From: Nocardioidaceae bacterium
GTDB taxonomy: Bacteria > Actinomycetota > Actinomycetes > Propionibacteriales > Nocardioidaceae
Length of the DNA: 64,000 bases
Assembly (NCBI GenBank): GCA_030447805.1
Contig: JAUJOE010000004.1
Span: forward strand, 163,036-227,035
Direction of reading: 5' to 3'
This document shows, piece by piece, positions 30,354-40,114 of this stretch. The notes under the pieces were generated by a model that saw only the letters and a list, made by a program, of their open reading frames with translations, was not told where the DNA came from and did no database searches. The position numbers were made by a program, and so were the translations under genes. How positions within the stretch are numbered: position 1 is the stretch's first letter; each line of letters begins with the position of its first letter.

Positions 30354-33023
30354 GGGCTCTTTGCCGCGCTCTTCTTCGTGGCCCCGCGCGAGGTCACGCG
30401 CTTCTTCGCCGCGGGCTTCCTGGCCGCGCTCGTCTTCGTCGTACGGCGACTCGGCGCCGGTCCCTTGGCCCGCTTCTCGGCCAGCAGCTCAACCGCCCGG
30501 TCCAGCGTTATCGACTCCACGTCGTCGCCCCGGCGCAGGGTGGCGTTCAACTCCCCGTCGGTCACGTACGGACCGAACCGACCGTTCTTCACCACGACCG
30601 GCTTTGCGGTGTTGGGGTCCTCGCCGAGCTCGCGCAGCGGAGCAGCGGCGGCGCGCCGACCCCGCGTCTTGGGCTGGCGCAGCAGCGCCAGAGCCTCGTC
30701 GAGCGTCACCGTGAAGAGCTGCTCTTCGGTCTCGAGGGAGCGCGACTCCTTGCCCCGGCGAATGTAGGGCCCGTAGCGGCCGTTGGTGGCCTCGATGGTC
30801 TCGCCCGTCTCGGGGTCGCTGCCCAAGGCCCTTGGCAGCGTCAGCAGCCGTACCGCGTCGTCGAGGGTGACAGTGTCGAGCGACATCGACGAGAACAGCG
30901 ACGAGGTGCGGGGTTTCGCGCTGGTCGGCGCGTCGTCGAGCACCTCGGTGACATAGGGGCCGTAGCGGCCGTTCTTCGCGACCACGGTGTGACCGGTGGC
31001 GGGATCGGTGCCGAGCACCTTCTCGGCGCCGGCAGGGTTGGCCAGCAGCTCCTTGGCCGCCGCTAGGGTCAGCTCATCGGGTGGCAGGTCATCGGGGATG
31101 TTGGCGCGTTCGCCGGCAGCCGACTCGACGTACGGCCCGTAGCGGCCGACGCGCACCACGACCCCGTCGCCGATCTCGAACGTCGAGAGTTCGCGGGCGT
31201 CGATCTCGCCGAGCTCGCTCACCATCGTCTTGAGACCTTGCAGCTCGCCGGACCCGAAGTAGAACTCGGCGAGCTCGTCGGTTGCGTTGCGCTGGCCGGT
31301 GGCGACGTCGTCGAGCACGTCCTCCATGCCGGCAGTGAAGTTGTAGTCGATCAGCCGGGTGAAGTGCCGCTCCAGCAGCCGCACCACGGCGAACGCCAAC
31401 CAGGCAGGGACGAGCGCACTGCCCTTCTTGTAGACGTACCCGCGGCCCAGGATCGTGCCGATGATCGACGCGTACGTCGACGGGCGACCGATCTCGCGCT
31501 CCTCGAGCTCGCGGATCAACGTGGCCTCGGTGTAGCGCGCCGGCGGGCGGGTCTCGTGCGCGGCCGGGCTGAGCTCAGCAACGGTGACCACCTCACCGGC
31601 GGCCAGCTCGGGCAACCGCGTCTCGCGGTCGTCGCGTTCGCTGTCAGGGTCGTCGGCACCCTCGACGTACGCCTTCAAGAAGCCGTGGAAGGTGATCACC
31701 CGGCCGCTGGCGGAGAACTCGCACTCCTCACCGGAGCTGGCCGTGGCGGCGATGCGCACCGACACCGAGCGGCCCTCGGCGTCCTTCATCTGCGAGGCCA
31801 CCGTGCGCATCCAGATCAGCTCGTAGAGCCGGAACTCGTCGCCGGTCAGCCCGGTCTGGCCGGGGGTGCGGAAGTGCTCGCCGGCCGGGCGGATCGCCTC
31901 GTGCGCCTCCTGGGCGTTCTTCACCTTGCTCTGGTAGGTGCGCGGAGCCGACGGCAGGTAGTCGCGGCCGAACAGGTCGGCCACCTGCGCCCGGGCGGCG
32001 GCGATAGCGCCCTCCGACAGCGTGATCGAGTCGGTGCGCATATACGTGATGAAGCCGTTCTCGTACAGCCGCTGCGCGACCTGCATGGTGCGGGCGGCGC
32101 CGTAGCCGAGCTTGCGCGACGCCTCCTGCTGCAGCGTCGTGGTGCGGAAGGGGGCGTACGGCGACCGGCGGTACGGCTTGCTGTCCACCGACCTGACCTC
32201 GAACCGGCTGCCGCGCACGGCGGCGGTGAGCTCTGTCGCTCGCTGCTCGTCAAGCTGTACGACGTCCGCACCTGCCCGCAGCTGACCTTGGGCGGTGAAG
32301 TCGCGACCCTGGGCGACCCGCTGGCCACCCACCCCAGTCAGCTTGGCGGGGAAGGTTTGCGGAGTCTTGCCCTCACCGGCGTCGAAGACCGCGTCGATGT
32401 CCCAGTAGGCCGCGGCCCGGAAGGCGAGCCGCTCCCGCTCCCGGTCGACGACCAACCGGGTGGCCACCGACTGCACCCGGCCGGCCGACAGGCCGCTCAT
32501 CACCTTCTTCCACAGCACGGGCGACACCTCGTAGCCGTAGAGCCGGTCGAGGATCCGGCGGGTCTCCTGAGCCTCCACCAGGTCGCTGTCGATGTCGCGG
32601 GGGTGGGCTACCGCGTCGGCGATGGCCTGCGGGGTGATCTCGTGGAACACCATCCGGCGTACCGGCACCTTGGGCTTGAGCTCGTCGAGCAGGTGCCAGG
32701 CGATCGCTTCGCCCTCGCGGTCCTCGTCGGTCGCCAGGTAGAGCTCACCGGCGTCCTTGAGCAGGGACTTCAGCTTGGTGATCTGTGGCTTCTTGTCCTT
32801 CGGTACGACGTAGACCGGGGCGAAGCCGGCGTCGACGTTCACCCCGAGCCGACCCCATGGCTCACCCTTGTACTTGGCCGGCACCTCGCTGGCGTTGTTG
32901 GGCAGGTCGCGGATGTGGCCGACCGAGGACTCCACGACGTACCCGCGGGCCCAAGAAGCCCGATATCGTCCGCGCCTTCGCGGGCGACTCGACGATGACG
33001 AGCTTGTGTCCGGCTTTGGCCAC
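30350..33023 (-). CDS. topA: DNA topoisomerase I, one frameshift
   Basis: Type IA topoisomerase that relaxes negative supercoils. GTG at 33023 gives VAKAGHKLVIVESPAKART, the Toprim start. The frame shifts near 32950 and resumes GYVVESSVGHIRDLP. The acidic Toprim motif is LATDEDREGEAIAWHLL, and the active-site Tyr is in GFITYMRTDSITLS. The C-terminus has four GRYGPY-type repeats (VGRYGPYVES, NGRYGPYVTE, NGRYGPYIRR, NGRFGPYVTD) instead of zinc fingers, then a Lys/Arg/Ala/Ser-rich tail, both typical of actinobacteria. Repaired length is about 890. A longer frame up to 33142 has unrelated sequence upstream of the frameshift. Confidence 0.93.
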
Positions 33024-33174
33024 GTCCGATGTGCTCCACTCCTGGGTACGTCCGTTGTTTCCCAACGGTGTCGGCAGCACACGGTAACGCGGTCAGCGCC
33101 TCCGGGCCACGCAGCGCTCCACAGCCGCACGCGCGCATACACCCACGCTGACGTCGCGGCAGGTAAACAAAAGG

Positions 33175-35319
33175 TCAGCTGGTGACACTTTCTTTACCGG
33201 CGACGGCGCCGCCCTCGCTAGAGGAGGCGTCCTTCTTCATCGACTCCTCGAACGTCTGGTGCCACGTCTTCGGCGCGGCGAGTTCTGGCAGGGCGGCCTT
33301 GTACTGCTCGACCAGGTCGGGCCACTCCTTCGCCAGCCTGGTGTGGATGGCGATGGACCGGCGGAGCAGGTCGCGGAACTGCTCAGGGTGCCGCTTGTAC
33401 CACGACGCCGCCGTACCGTCGGCTGACGAGACGAGCGCCGAGTCGAACTGCGACAGCAGCCACCATTTGAGGTCGACGTGGGCGACGCTCGCCTCGGGGT
33501 TGCGCTTGGCCAGCTCACGCACGGGCAGCACCTGGCGCGCCGCGCCGACGGCCATCGTCTTGGCCCGGCCCAGTCTGCCTCTGGGCGCCGTCGGCTCCTT
33601 GCCCTTACGCGGCGGCTTGCGCCGGCGTGCCTTCGGGAACTTGTCGAGGTCGGACTCCGACGTCGAGTCGTCGTACTGCTTGCGAAGCTCGCGCAGCTCG
33701 GGCAGCCGCTTCAGCACATCGCGATGCATGCGCTGCGGGCCCTCGAGGATGTCCTCGATCGCCATCAGGCCCATCTCGGCGGGTCCGTACTGCATCGACA
33801 ACAGGTGCTTGACCTGGGTCTCGAAGCTCTCGCGGATGAGCCGACCGCCGCGCTCGTACGGCGAGTGGAGCAGCGCCGCGATGATGCGGTTACGCCGGTG
33901 GAAGTACGCCTGCCAGTCGATGGTGTCGTCCTTCTCGTGCCACGGCACGTGCCAGACGGCGACGCCAGGAAGGGTGACGGTGGGGTAGCCCGCCTCGGCG
34001 GCCCGCAGACCGAACTCGGCGTCGTCCCACTTGATGAACATCGGCAGCGACAGGCCGAGCTCGCGGACCACCTGGGTCGGGATCAGGCACATCCACCAGC
34101 CGTTGTAGTCGACGTCGATGCGGCGGTGCAGCCAGTGGGTCGATCGAAGCGAGTGGCGGGCGAAGTTGTGACCGTGGACCGTGTGGGGGGCAGCGCCCCA
34201 GAACCACCGGTACTTCGCGACGGTCTCACCGAAGGCGTGCAGCACCGACCGGTCGTACAGGCTGAACATCTGGCCACCGACAAGCGTGGGTCGCTTCGCG
34301 AGGTCGGCGAACGCCACCGCACGCAAGATGCCCTCGGGCTCGCACACGACATCGTCGTCGAGCAGCAGCACGTAGTCGGCGTCGCCCTTGGCGGTGACCT
34401 CGTCCATCGACCGGGAGAACCCGCCCGAGCCGCCGAGGTTTCCCTGCTCGATGACCCGCAGCTTCGCTCCGAGCGATGCAGCCGCTTGCGGATACAGCTC
34501 GTGGTCACTGACCCGCTGGGTGCCTTGGTCGACGACGAGGATCTGGTCGATGATGTCGAGTACGGCCGGCTGCTCGGCCAGTTTGATCAGCTGGTCGACG
34601 CAGAACTCCGGTCGGTTGAACGTCGTAATGCCAATCGACAGCGTTCCTGAGGTGGCCTTGTCGGTCTCGAAAACCCAGACCGCGTCCTGCAGCGTCATCG
34701 ACTTGTCACCGGCCTCGACGTCGAACCAGTACCAGCCGCCGTCGATGAAGGGCTTCAGCGGCAGGTCGAACTCGATGGTGCTGAGTCCGCGGGAGTCGAC
34801 GACAGCGGAGTCGGCGCGCTGCACGTGCCCCTTGGCTGTCGACCGGTAGACGATGATGGTCCCCTGCCCCGACACCCTCATCACCAGTCGTACCGACTCC
34901 ATCGTGGTCCACCGGCGCCAATAGCTGGCGGGAAAGGCGTTGAAGTAGGTGCCGAAAGTGAGCCGCCGCTCGGACTTGACAGTGGCGCCGGTGTTGCCGG
35001 TGATCGAGCCGAAGCCACCCATGGCCTCAACGGTGTCGCTGCCGTCGGCTGAGGTCGTCGACGCCGAGCCCTCGGTGGCCTCAGCGTCGTCCTGCTCTGC
35101 CCCCGACTGTCGTGAGGTGCTCTCGCCGGCGCTGAAACTCGACACTCCGCCGATGTACAGCGGGCGGATGTCGAGCTCCTGGTCAGCGCGCATGATCGTG
35201 CGCTGAACGATCCGCAGCGGAAGCTGAGGGTGAGGCTGTTGTGAGCCGTCGGCGAGCTCTTGGTGACCGGAGGTGGGGACAGTGCCGGTCTCGGTCGTGG
35301 GCTCGGCGGTGTGAGTCAA
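33175..35319 (-). CDS. glfT2: GlfT2-type galactofuranosyltransferase
   Basis: GT2-family glycosyltransferase that extends galactofuranose chains from UDP-Galf in the cell envelope. The 714-residue protein starts at TTG (GAGGA upstream) with LPLRIVQRTIMRADQELDIR. The N-terminal jelly-roll ends about residue 225. The GT-A domain shows GTLSIGITTFNRPEFC, the DXD-type VLLLDDDVVCEPEG, and FIKWDDAEFGLRAAEAGYPT followed by VAVWHVPWHEKDD, the W-D-D/E and H residues known from GlfT2. The C-terminal helical part has a basic insert (PKARRRKPPRKGKEPT). It is transcribed towards topA. The sulfotransferase cluster starts on its other side. Confidence 0.88.
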   Translation of the reverse strand: MTHTAEPTTETGTVPTSGHQELADGSQQPHPQLPLRIVQRTIMRADQELDIRPLYIGGVSSFSAGESTSRQSGAEQDDAEATEGSASTTSADGSDTVEAMGGFGSITGNTGATVKSERRLTFGTYFNAFPASYWRRWTTMESVRLVMRVSGQGTIIVYRSTAKGHVQRADSAVVDSRGLSTIEFDLPLKPFIDGGWYWFDVEAGDKSMTLQDAVWVFETDKATSGTLSIGITTFNRPEFCVDQLIKLAEQPAVLDIIDQILVVDQGTQRVSDHELYPQAAASLGAKLRVIEQGNLGGSGGFSRSMDEVTAKGDADYVLLLDDDVVCEPEGILRAVAFADLAKRPTLVGGQMFSLYDRSVLHAFGETVAKYRWFWGAAPHTVHGHNFARHSLRSTHWLHRRIDVDYNGWWMCLIPTQVVRELGLSLPMFIKWDDAEFGLRAAEAGYPTVTLPGVAVWHVPWHEKDDTIDWQAYFHRRNRIIAALLHSPYERGGRLIRESFETQVKHLLSMQYGPAEMGLMAIEDILEGPQRMHRDVLKRLPELRELRKQYDDSTSESDLDKFPKARRRKPPRKGKEPTAPRGRLGRAKTMAVGAARQVLPVRELAKRNPEASVAHVDLKWWLLSQFDSALVSSADGTAASWYKRHPEQFRDLLRRSIAIHTRLAKEWPDLVEQYKAALPELAAPKTWHQTFEESMKKDASSSEGGAVAGKESVTS

Positions 35320-35416
35320 GGTTGGTCCTCAAGAAGGGGGTGTGGCGGCATCCTCACGGTACCAGCCGGGGCCTCGCTGGCCGCTGCGGCGACACTGCCG
35401 GCCCTACGATGAGCAA

Positions 35417-36583
35417 GTGCCCCGGCGTGCCCTGACGATTTACCTGCACATCGGTCCGCCGAAGACCGGCACGACATATCTCCAGGACATCGTCTGGCGA
35501 AACCGTGACAGCATGCGGCAACGCGACCTCGCGTTCCCCGGTCGCCCCGGTGAGCACTTCCATGCCGCGTTGGACCTGCGCGGGATTGCGTTCGGCGGGT
35601 ACGACAACCCCACCGTCGCGGGCGCCTGGTCCCGCCTGGCCGCCAAGGCGCTGGCCAGCCCGACCGGCAAGGCGCTGGCCAGCCCGACCGGCAAGGCGCT
35701 CATCTCGCACGAGATCCTCGCCGGGGCGACACCGGACGAGATCGAGCGGGCGGTCGCGTCGCTACGTCCGGCGACGGTGCAGGTGGTGTACGGCGCCCGC
35801 GATCTCGCGCGCCAGCTGCCCGCGGTGTGGCAGGAGTCGCTGAAGAACCGGCGCAGCCGCGGCTTCGACGCCTTCTTGTCCACGGCGCTGCGGCCCCGGC
35901 TGTCCGACGATGAGCCCACCGGCTTCTGGCGGGCGCAGGACCCGGTGGCGACGCTTCGCCGGTGGGCGGCCGTTCTGTCGCCTGAGCACATCCACGTCGT
36001 CACGCTGCCCCAGCCGGGTGCCCCGGCCACCACGCTGTGGGAACGGTTTTGCACGGCCCTTGGTGTCGACCCTGGTGGAGTCGACGTGAGTGTTGCCCGG
36101 GTCAACGGGTCGCTCAGCGTCGAGGACGCCGAGGTGCTGCGCCGGCTCAACCGGGCGCTGCCCGACAACCTGTCCTGGCCGGCGTACGAGCGGCAGGTGA
36201 AGCGGCGCTTCAACGCCCGCGCAAACGCCCGAGCGAGCGCCGCAGTCTCCGGTAACCGGCTGACCGTTCCCGACCGCTACCGGGAGGTCGTCGAAGAGCG
36301 GGCGGTCGAACTGCGGGACGGCCTGGCAGCCGCCGGATACAACGTCGTCGGTGACCTCGACGACCTGTTCCCGGCTGCGTCGTCCTTCGGTACGCCGACC
36401 GAGGTCCCAGCCGATAGGGTTACCGATGCCGCCGTCGACATGTTGGCCGCCGTACTGGCCGAGCCGGACCGGCGCGGCCGGCGCGGCGGTAGTGACGGCG
36501 ACGGTGGTGGTGGTGGTGGTGGCAAGGACACGGCGAAGGCGCTGCTGGGACGGCTGCGACGAGGGCGAGGAGGCACCGCATGA
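35417..36583 (+). CDS. PAPS-type sulfotransferase-like protein, paralogue 1
   Basis: Predicted sulfotransferase of unknown acceptor, 388 residues from GTG at 35417. The opening TIYLHIGPPKTGTTYLQ is the 5'-phosphosulfate loop. QVVYGARDLARQLPAVWQES is the 3'-phosphate region, shared with the three neighbouring paralogues. GYNVVGDLDDLFP near the end is also shared. Residues about 77-95 hold a duplicated KALASPTG unit, and the C-terminus has a Gly run (GDGGGGGGGK). The stop overlaps the next start in ATGA. It faces away from glfT2, with about 100 bases between the starts. Cytoplasmic; no signal peptide. Confidence 0.8.
   Translation: MPRRALTIYLHIGPPKTGTTYLQDIVWRNRDSMRQRDLAFPGRPGEHFHAALDLRGIAFGGYDNPTVAGAWSRLAAKALASPTGKALASPTGKALISHEILAGATPDEIERAVASLRPATVQVVYGARDLARQLPAVWQESLKNRRSRGFDAFLSTALRPRLSDDEPTGFWRAQDPVATLRRWAAVLSPEHIHVVTLPQPGAPATTLWERFCTALGVDPGGVDVSVARVNGSLSVEDAEVLRRLNRALPDNLSWPAYERQVKRRFNARANARASAAVSGNRLTVPDRYREVVEERAVELRDGLAAAGYNVVGDLDDLFPAASSFGTPTEVPADRVTDAAVDMLAAVLAEPDRRGRRGGSDGDGGGGGGGKDTAKALLGRLRRGRGGTA
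35645..35700 (+). repeat. 24-base in-frame tandem repeat in sulfotransferase 1
   Basis: Two perfect 24-base units (AAGGCGCTGGCCAGCCCGAC plus CGGC) and an eight-base partial third, encoding KALASPTG twice and KAL. Frame is kept for any copy number. Confidence 0.9.
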
Positions 36584-37863
36584 CGACCGCCCCCGGCGTC
36601 GGCGGCAAGCGGGTGTTCTTCCACGTCGGCGCCCCGAAGACCGGCACGACGTACCTGCAGAACGTGCTGTTCCAGAACCGGGAGCTGCTCGCGGCCAACG
36701 GAGTCCTCTACCCCTACACCGACCAGGGCCAGTCGTTCCGGTCGATGCAGGACTTCCGAGGAGCAGGCTGGGCTGGCGGCCGGGCCGCTGAGTTCAAGGG
36801 TGAGTGGGAGACCGTCGCCCGGCGAGCCCGGGAGTGGGACGGGCCGACGGTGATCGTTTCCAACGAGCTGCTCGGCGGGTCACAACCGGACCGGATCGCG
36901 CGGGGCCTCGCCACCGTCCAACCAGCTGAGGTGCACGTTGTCTTCACCGCGCGCGACCTCGCCCGCCAGCTCGTTTCTGACTGGCAGGAGCAGATCAAGC
37001 ACAAGCACACGCTGACCCTCGAGCAGTTCGTCGACGACCTGATCGAGTTCGGACTCGACGCCCCCAAACCGTTCGGTGAGCTGTTTTGGGGTATGCACGA
37101 CGCCACCTACGTGCTGAACCGCTGGGTGACGGTGGTCCCGGCCGAGCGCATTCACGTCGTCACGGTTCCGCAGTCCGGCGCTCCTCGCGACACGCTGTGG
37201 CGGCGCTTTTGCGCTGTCACCGGGCTGGAGCCGGAGCTCTACGACTCCGACACCGAACGCGCCAACACCTCGATGGGGGTCGCCGAGACCGAGCTGGTCC
37301 GGCGGATGAACCTCGACGTCCAGAGGATGCCCCACCAGCACTATGACCCGCTCGTCCGCAAGTTGCTGGCCGAGGACATCCTCGGTGGCCAGTCACCGCG
37401 GCTGATGTTGCCCACCGGCCGACTCGACTGGGTCGATGCGCGGTCCCAGCAGCTCATCGCCGAGCTCGCCAGCTCCGGTTACCAGATCGAAGGCGACCTG
37501 GCGGAGCTGCGGCCTCGGCCCGAGGACCATGCGGCGTACATCTCGCCCAGCGAACTCGATGACGCAGACCTCGCCCCGGCGGCCATCAGAGCCGCGACCG
37601 GGCTGCTTCGACACAGCGCCCGTCAGCGTCGCCGCATCGCTGAGCTGCAGGCGGCGGTCAGCGGCGAGCGTGGCCGCGCCCCGGGTGTTGGCACCCGGGC
37701 GGCGGTCAGCGGCGAGCGTGGCCGCGCCCCGGGTGTTGGCACCCGGGCGGCGGTCAGCGGCGAGCGTGGCCGCGCCCCGGGTGTTGGCACCCGGGCCAGA
37801 TCATTGCTCGGTCGGGCGCGCCGTCGAGCCGGGCGCCTGGTGCACGTCCAACGGTCGCCGTAG
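36580..37863 (+). CDS. PAPS-type sulfotransferase-like protein, paralogue 2
   Basis: Second sulfotransferase of the cluster, 427 residues. KRVFFHVGAPKTGTTYLQN is the 5'-phosphosulfate loop; VHVVFTARDLARQLVSDWQE is the 3'-phosphate region; RIHVVTVPQSGAPRDTLWRR matches paralogue 1 strongly. The catalytic residue cannot be fixed without a structure. The C-terminus carries three identical 16-residue units (AAVSGERGRAPGVGTR), basic and probably disordered, then RARSLLGRARRRAGRLV. The start overlaps the stop of paralogue 1, so the two are translated together. It converges with paralogue 3, with 11 bases between the stops. Confidence 0.8.
   Translation: MTTAPGVGGKRVFFHVGAPKTGTTYLQNVLFQNRELLAANGVLYPYTDQGQSFRSMQDFRGAGWAGGRAAEFKGEWETVARRAREWDGPTVIVSNELLGGSQPDRIARGLATVQPAEVHVVFTARDLARQLVSDWQEQIKHKHTLTLEQFVDDLIEFGLDAPKPFGELFWGMHDATYVLNRWVTVVPAERIHVVTVPQSGAPRDTLWRRFCAVTGLEPELYDSDTERANTSMGVAETELVRRMNLDVQRMPHQHYDPLVRKLLAEDILGGQSPRLMLPTGRLDWVDARSQQLIAELASSGYQIEGDLAELRPRPEDHAAYISPSELDDADLAPAAIRAATGLLRHSARQRRRIAELQAAVSGERGRAPGVGTRAAVSGERGRAPGVGTRAAVSGERGRAPGVGTRARSLLGRARRRAGRLVHVQRSP
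37651..37794 (+). repeat. 48-base perfect tandem repeat, three copies, in sulfotransferase 2
   Basis: Three identical 48-base units start at 37651, 37699 and 37747, each encoding AAVSGERGRAPGVGTR. Copy number changes would keep the frame and alter only the tail length. Confidence 0.95.
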
Positions 37864-37874
37864 CCGCCCGGCAC

Positions 37875-38984
37875 TCAGTTCCCCTCGGCGCTTCGCCGCC
37901 GCTCGGGTGACCGGTTGCCGCGTCGGCGGCGCTCGCGCGACTCCGCCCGCTGTTCTTGCTGGCGGGTGAGCACGACATGCAGTACGTCGAGTGCGGCGTC
38001 CAGCAGCTCTGTGTCGGTCAGGTCGGCCGGCTCGCCCCATGGCCCAGCGCGCGCCGTCGGCTCGGCGGCGGGAAGCAGGTCGTCGAGATCCCCCACGACC
38101 GAGTAGCCGGCCGCTCGGACCCGCTCGGTGAGCTCGCGCGCAGCGGTCGCGAAGAAGTCCCGCTCGGGTGCTGAGAGCGTCGGCTTCCTCGGGTCGCTGA
38201 TCGCCTCGACGAACGACGTGTCGACCTCGCCCCTGATCGTGCGCCGGTACGTCGGCCACGGCAGCTGGCTGCCATGCCGGGCGTTGTAGCGGCGCAGCAG
38301 TTCGGTCTGCAGGATGCCGAGCGACGGGTTGGTCGAGCCAGCGTTCTCGGCGCGGTAGGAGTCCCCGCGCCTTCCCAGCCCGCTCAGGAAGCGGTCCCAC
38401 AGCACGGTGGGCGGTTCACCGGGCGGAGGCGCGGTCACGATGATGACCCGAGACGGGTCGAGGCCGCGGGACCACCGCTGCGCCACCGCCGCAGCATCTT
38501 GGGCCCGCCAGAACGCGTGGTCGCCGCCGGCCTTGGAGCGCAGTACCGCCTGCACGAAGTCCCGGTAGCTGATCGTCTGCTGGTTCTTCACCCGCTCCTG
38601 CCACACCGCCGGCACCTGCCGCAGCAGGTCACGGGCGGTGTACACGACGTACACCTCCCCCGCGAACGCCGACAGCGCCGTGCGGATCTGCGCCTGGTTG
38701 CAGTAGACGAACAGCTCGCTGGAGATCACGACGGCCTTACCGTCCCACGAGTTCGCCTTGTCGACCAGCTTGCGCCAGGCGCCCGCGATGCCGGGCACGT
38801 CCTTTCGCTGCGCCGGAGTGCCGCGAAGGTCCCACGCAGCGGTGTGGTGGCCGCCGCCGGCGAACCGCGGGTACAAGATGCCGTCGTCCTTCAGCGCCCG
38901 CCGGTTGGCAGCCAGCAGCGCCTGCAGATAGGTGGTGCCGGTCTTGGGGGCGCCGATGTGCAGGAAGACCCGCTCAGGCGCCAC
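37875..38984 (-). CDS. PAPS-type sulfotransferase-like protein, paralogue 3
   Basis: Third member, 369 residues from GTG at 38984. PERVFLHIGAPKTGTTYLQ is the 5'-phosphosulfate loop; VYVVYTARDLLRQVPAVWQE is the shared 3'-phosphate region; FWRAQDAAAVAQRWSRGLDP matches FWRAQDVSKVVRRWGRAVGM in paralogue 4 closely, and AGYSVVGDLDDLLP matches paralogue 1. The C-terminus is Arg-rich (RESRERRRRGN-like). The GTG start overlaps the stop of paralogue 4 by 11 bases; the frame is open to 39044 but that part overlaps the other coding region. Expected cytoplasmic, acceptor unknown. Confidence 0.8.
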   Translation of the reverse strand: MAPERVFLHIGAPKTGTTYLQALLAANRRALKDDGILYPRFAGGGHHTAAWDLRGTPAQRKDVPGIAGAWRKLVDKANSWDGKAVVISSELFVYCNQAQIRTALSAFAGEVYVVYTARDLLRQVPAVWQERVKNQQTISYRDFVQAVLRSKAGGDHAFWRAQDAAAVAQRWSRGLDPSRVIIVTAPPPGEPPTVLWDRFLSGLGRRGDSYRAENAGSTNPSLGILQTELLRRYNARHGSQLPWPTYRRTIRGEVDTSFVEAISDPRKPTLSAPERDFFATAARELTERVRAAGYSVVGDLDDLLPAAEPTARAGPWGEPADLTDTELLDAALDVLHVVLTRQQEQRAESRERRRRGNRSPERRRSAEGN

Positions 38985-40086
38985 GGCGGACCTTGTCCCG
39001 CAGCCGCGCTGCCAGCCCTCGGGCTCGAGCGCCGAGGCCTTCATCGGCAGCAGCCAGCGGCTTCGGGCCCCTCCTCGGCCGCAAGATCACCTCGTCCCTG
39101 ATCACCTCAGCGGCGACCCGCAGCAGCTGGTCGGGGGTGAGATCGCCAGGTCCGAACACCTCGGCGACGGGAAGCTGGGGAGTGAGCTCGGCCAGGTCGC
39201 CGACCACTCGGCATCCCGATCTCTCCAGGTACCTGACCATCGCCGTGGCTCTTTCGTTGACGGCGTCGTGCCAATCCGGCGGAACGAGGATCCTCGTCGA
39301 CTCCCGGGAGGCGAGCTTGTGCTCGGCGAACTGACGCTTCACGGCGCGGGCGTAGCGCGGCCACGGGAAGTCCTCGGGAAGCACCGAGTTGACGTGCCTC
39401 AGCAGCTCCGCCTCGGCGGGACCGAGCGAGACGTTGCCGGCGGCCTCGGGAAGCTCGATCGGCACGTCCGGCAGCTCGATCGCGCGGGAGAAGCGGTTCC
39501 ACAGCTCGTCGCGGGCACCACCGGGCGCCGGCACGGTCACCACGGTGACGTTGGCCATTCCCACGGCCCGGCCCCACCGCCGTACGACCTTGCTGACGTC
39601 TTGGGCCCGCCAGAAGAACTTGTGCTCGCCGGCCTCGGCGTCGAGGAAGACGTCGTGGAGGAACTCCCCGTAGCTGCCGGTCGCCCGGTTCTTCAGCGTC
39701 TCCTGCCAGACCGCCGGGACCTGGCGGCCCAAGTCGCGCACCGTCAGTACGACGCGGATCTCGGCGTCGACGAAGGACTCCTGCACCCGGCGCACCTCGG
39801 CGTTGGAGCATCGGGCGAACGTCTCGTGGGAGATGATCGCGTCGCCGTCGTAGCCGTTGACCTCCGTTGCGATGCGGTCCCACATGCCGGCGGTGTCGAG
39901 GTGGTCGTACTTCTCCGCCTCCAGCGCGCGCAGGTCGATGGACGCCATGAACTGGTCGCCGGACCTCTTCCCTGGGTACAGCAGGCCGCCGGCACGCAGC
40001 GCGTCGCGATGTCCGTGGAGGATCCGCTGGAGGTACGTCGTGCCTGTCTTCGCCACCCCCACATGCATGTGCACCCTGTGCGCCAC
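38974..40086 (-). CDS. PAPS-type sulfotransferase-like protein, paralogue 4
   Basis: Fourth member, 370 residues. HRVHMHVGVAKTGTTYLQRI is the 5'-phosphosulfate loop, with VA instead of the AP or PP of the other three. IRVVLTVRDLGRQVPAVWQE is the 3'-phosphate region. It has the FWRAQD block and a GCRVVGDLAELTP block in place of VVGDLDDL. The frame is intact. It lies 28 bases downstream of hppA on the same strand and may be read through from it. With paralogue 3 it forms the second pair, facing the first pair tail to tail. Confidence 0.8.
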   Translation of the reverse strand: MAHRVHMHVGVAKTGTTYLQRILHGHRDALRAGGLLYPGKRSGDQFMASIDLRALEAEKYDHLDTAGMWDRIATEVNGYDGDAIISHETFARCSNAEVRRVQESFVDAEIRVVLTVRDLGRQVPAVWQETLKNRATGSYGEFLHDVFLDAEAGEHKFFWRAQDVSKVVRRWGRAVGMANVTVVTVPAPGGARDELWNRFSRAIELPDVPIELPEAAGNVSLGPAEAELLRHVNSVLPEDFPWPRYARAVKRQFAEHKLASRESTRILVPPDWHDAVNERATAMVRYLERSGCRVVGDLAELTPQLPVAEVFGPGDLTPDQLLRVAAEVIRDEVILRPRRGPKPLAAADEGLGARARGLAARLRDKVRRGA

Positions 40087-40114
40087 GCGGCGGCTCCTTC
40101 CGGTTGACGCCTCG

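Noticed and set aside
31238..32998. 586-codon open frame antisense to topA
   Set aside because: It mirrors conserved topoisomerase codons, has Leu/Val/Arg/Gly-rich low-information sequence and no start signal.
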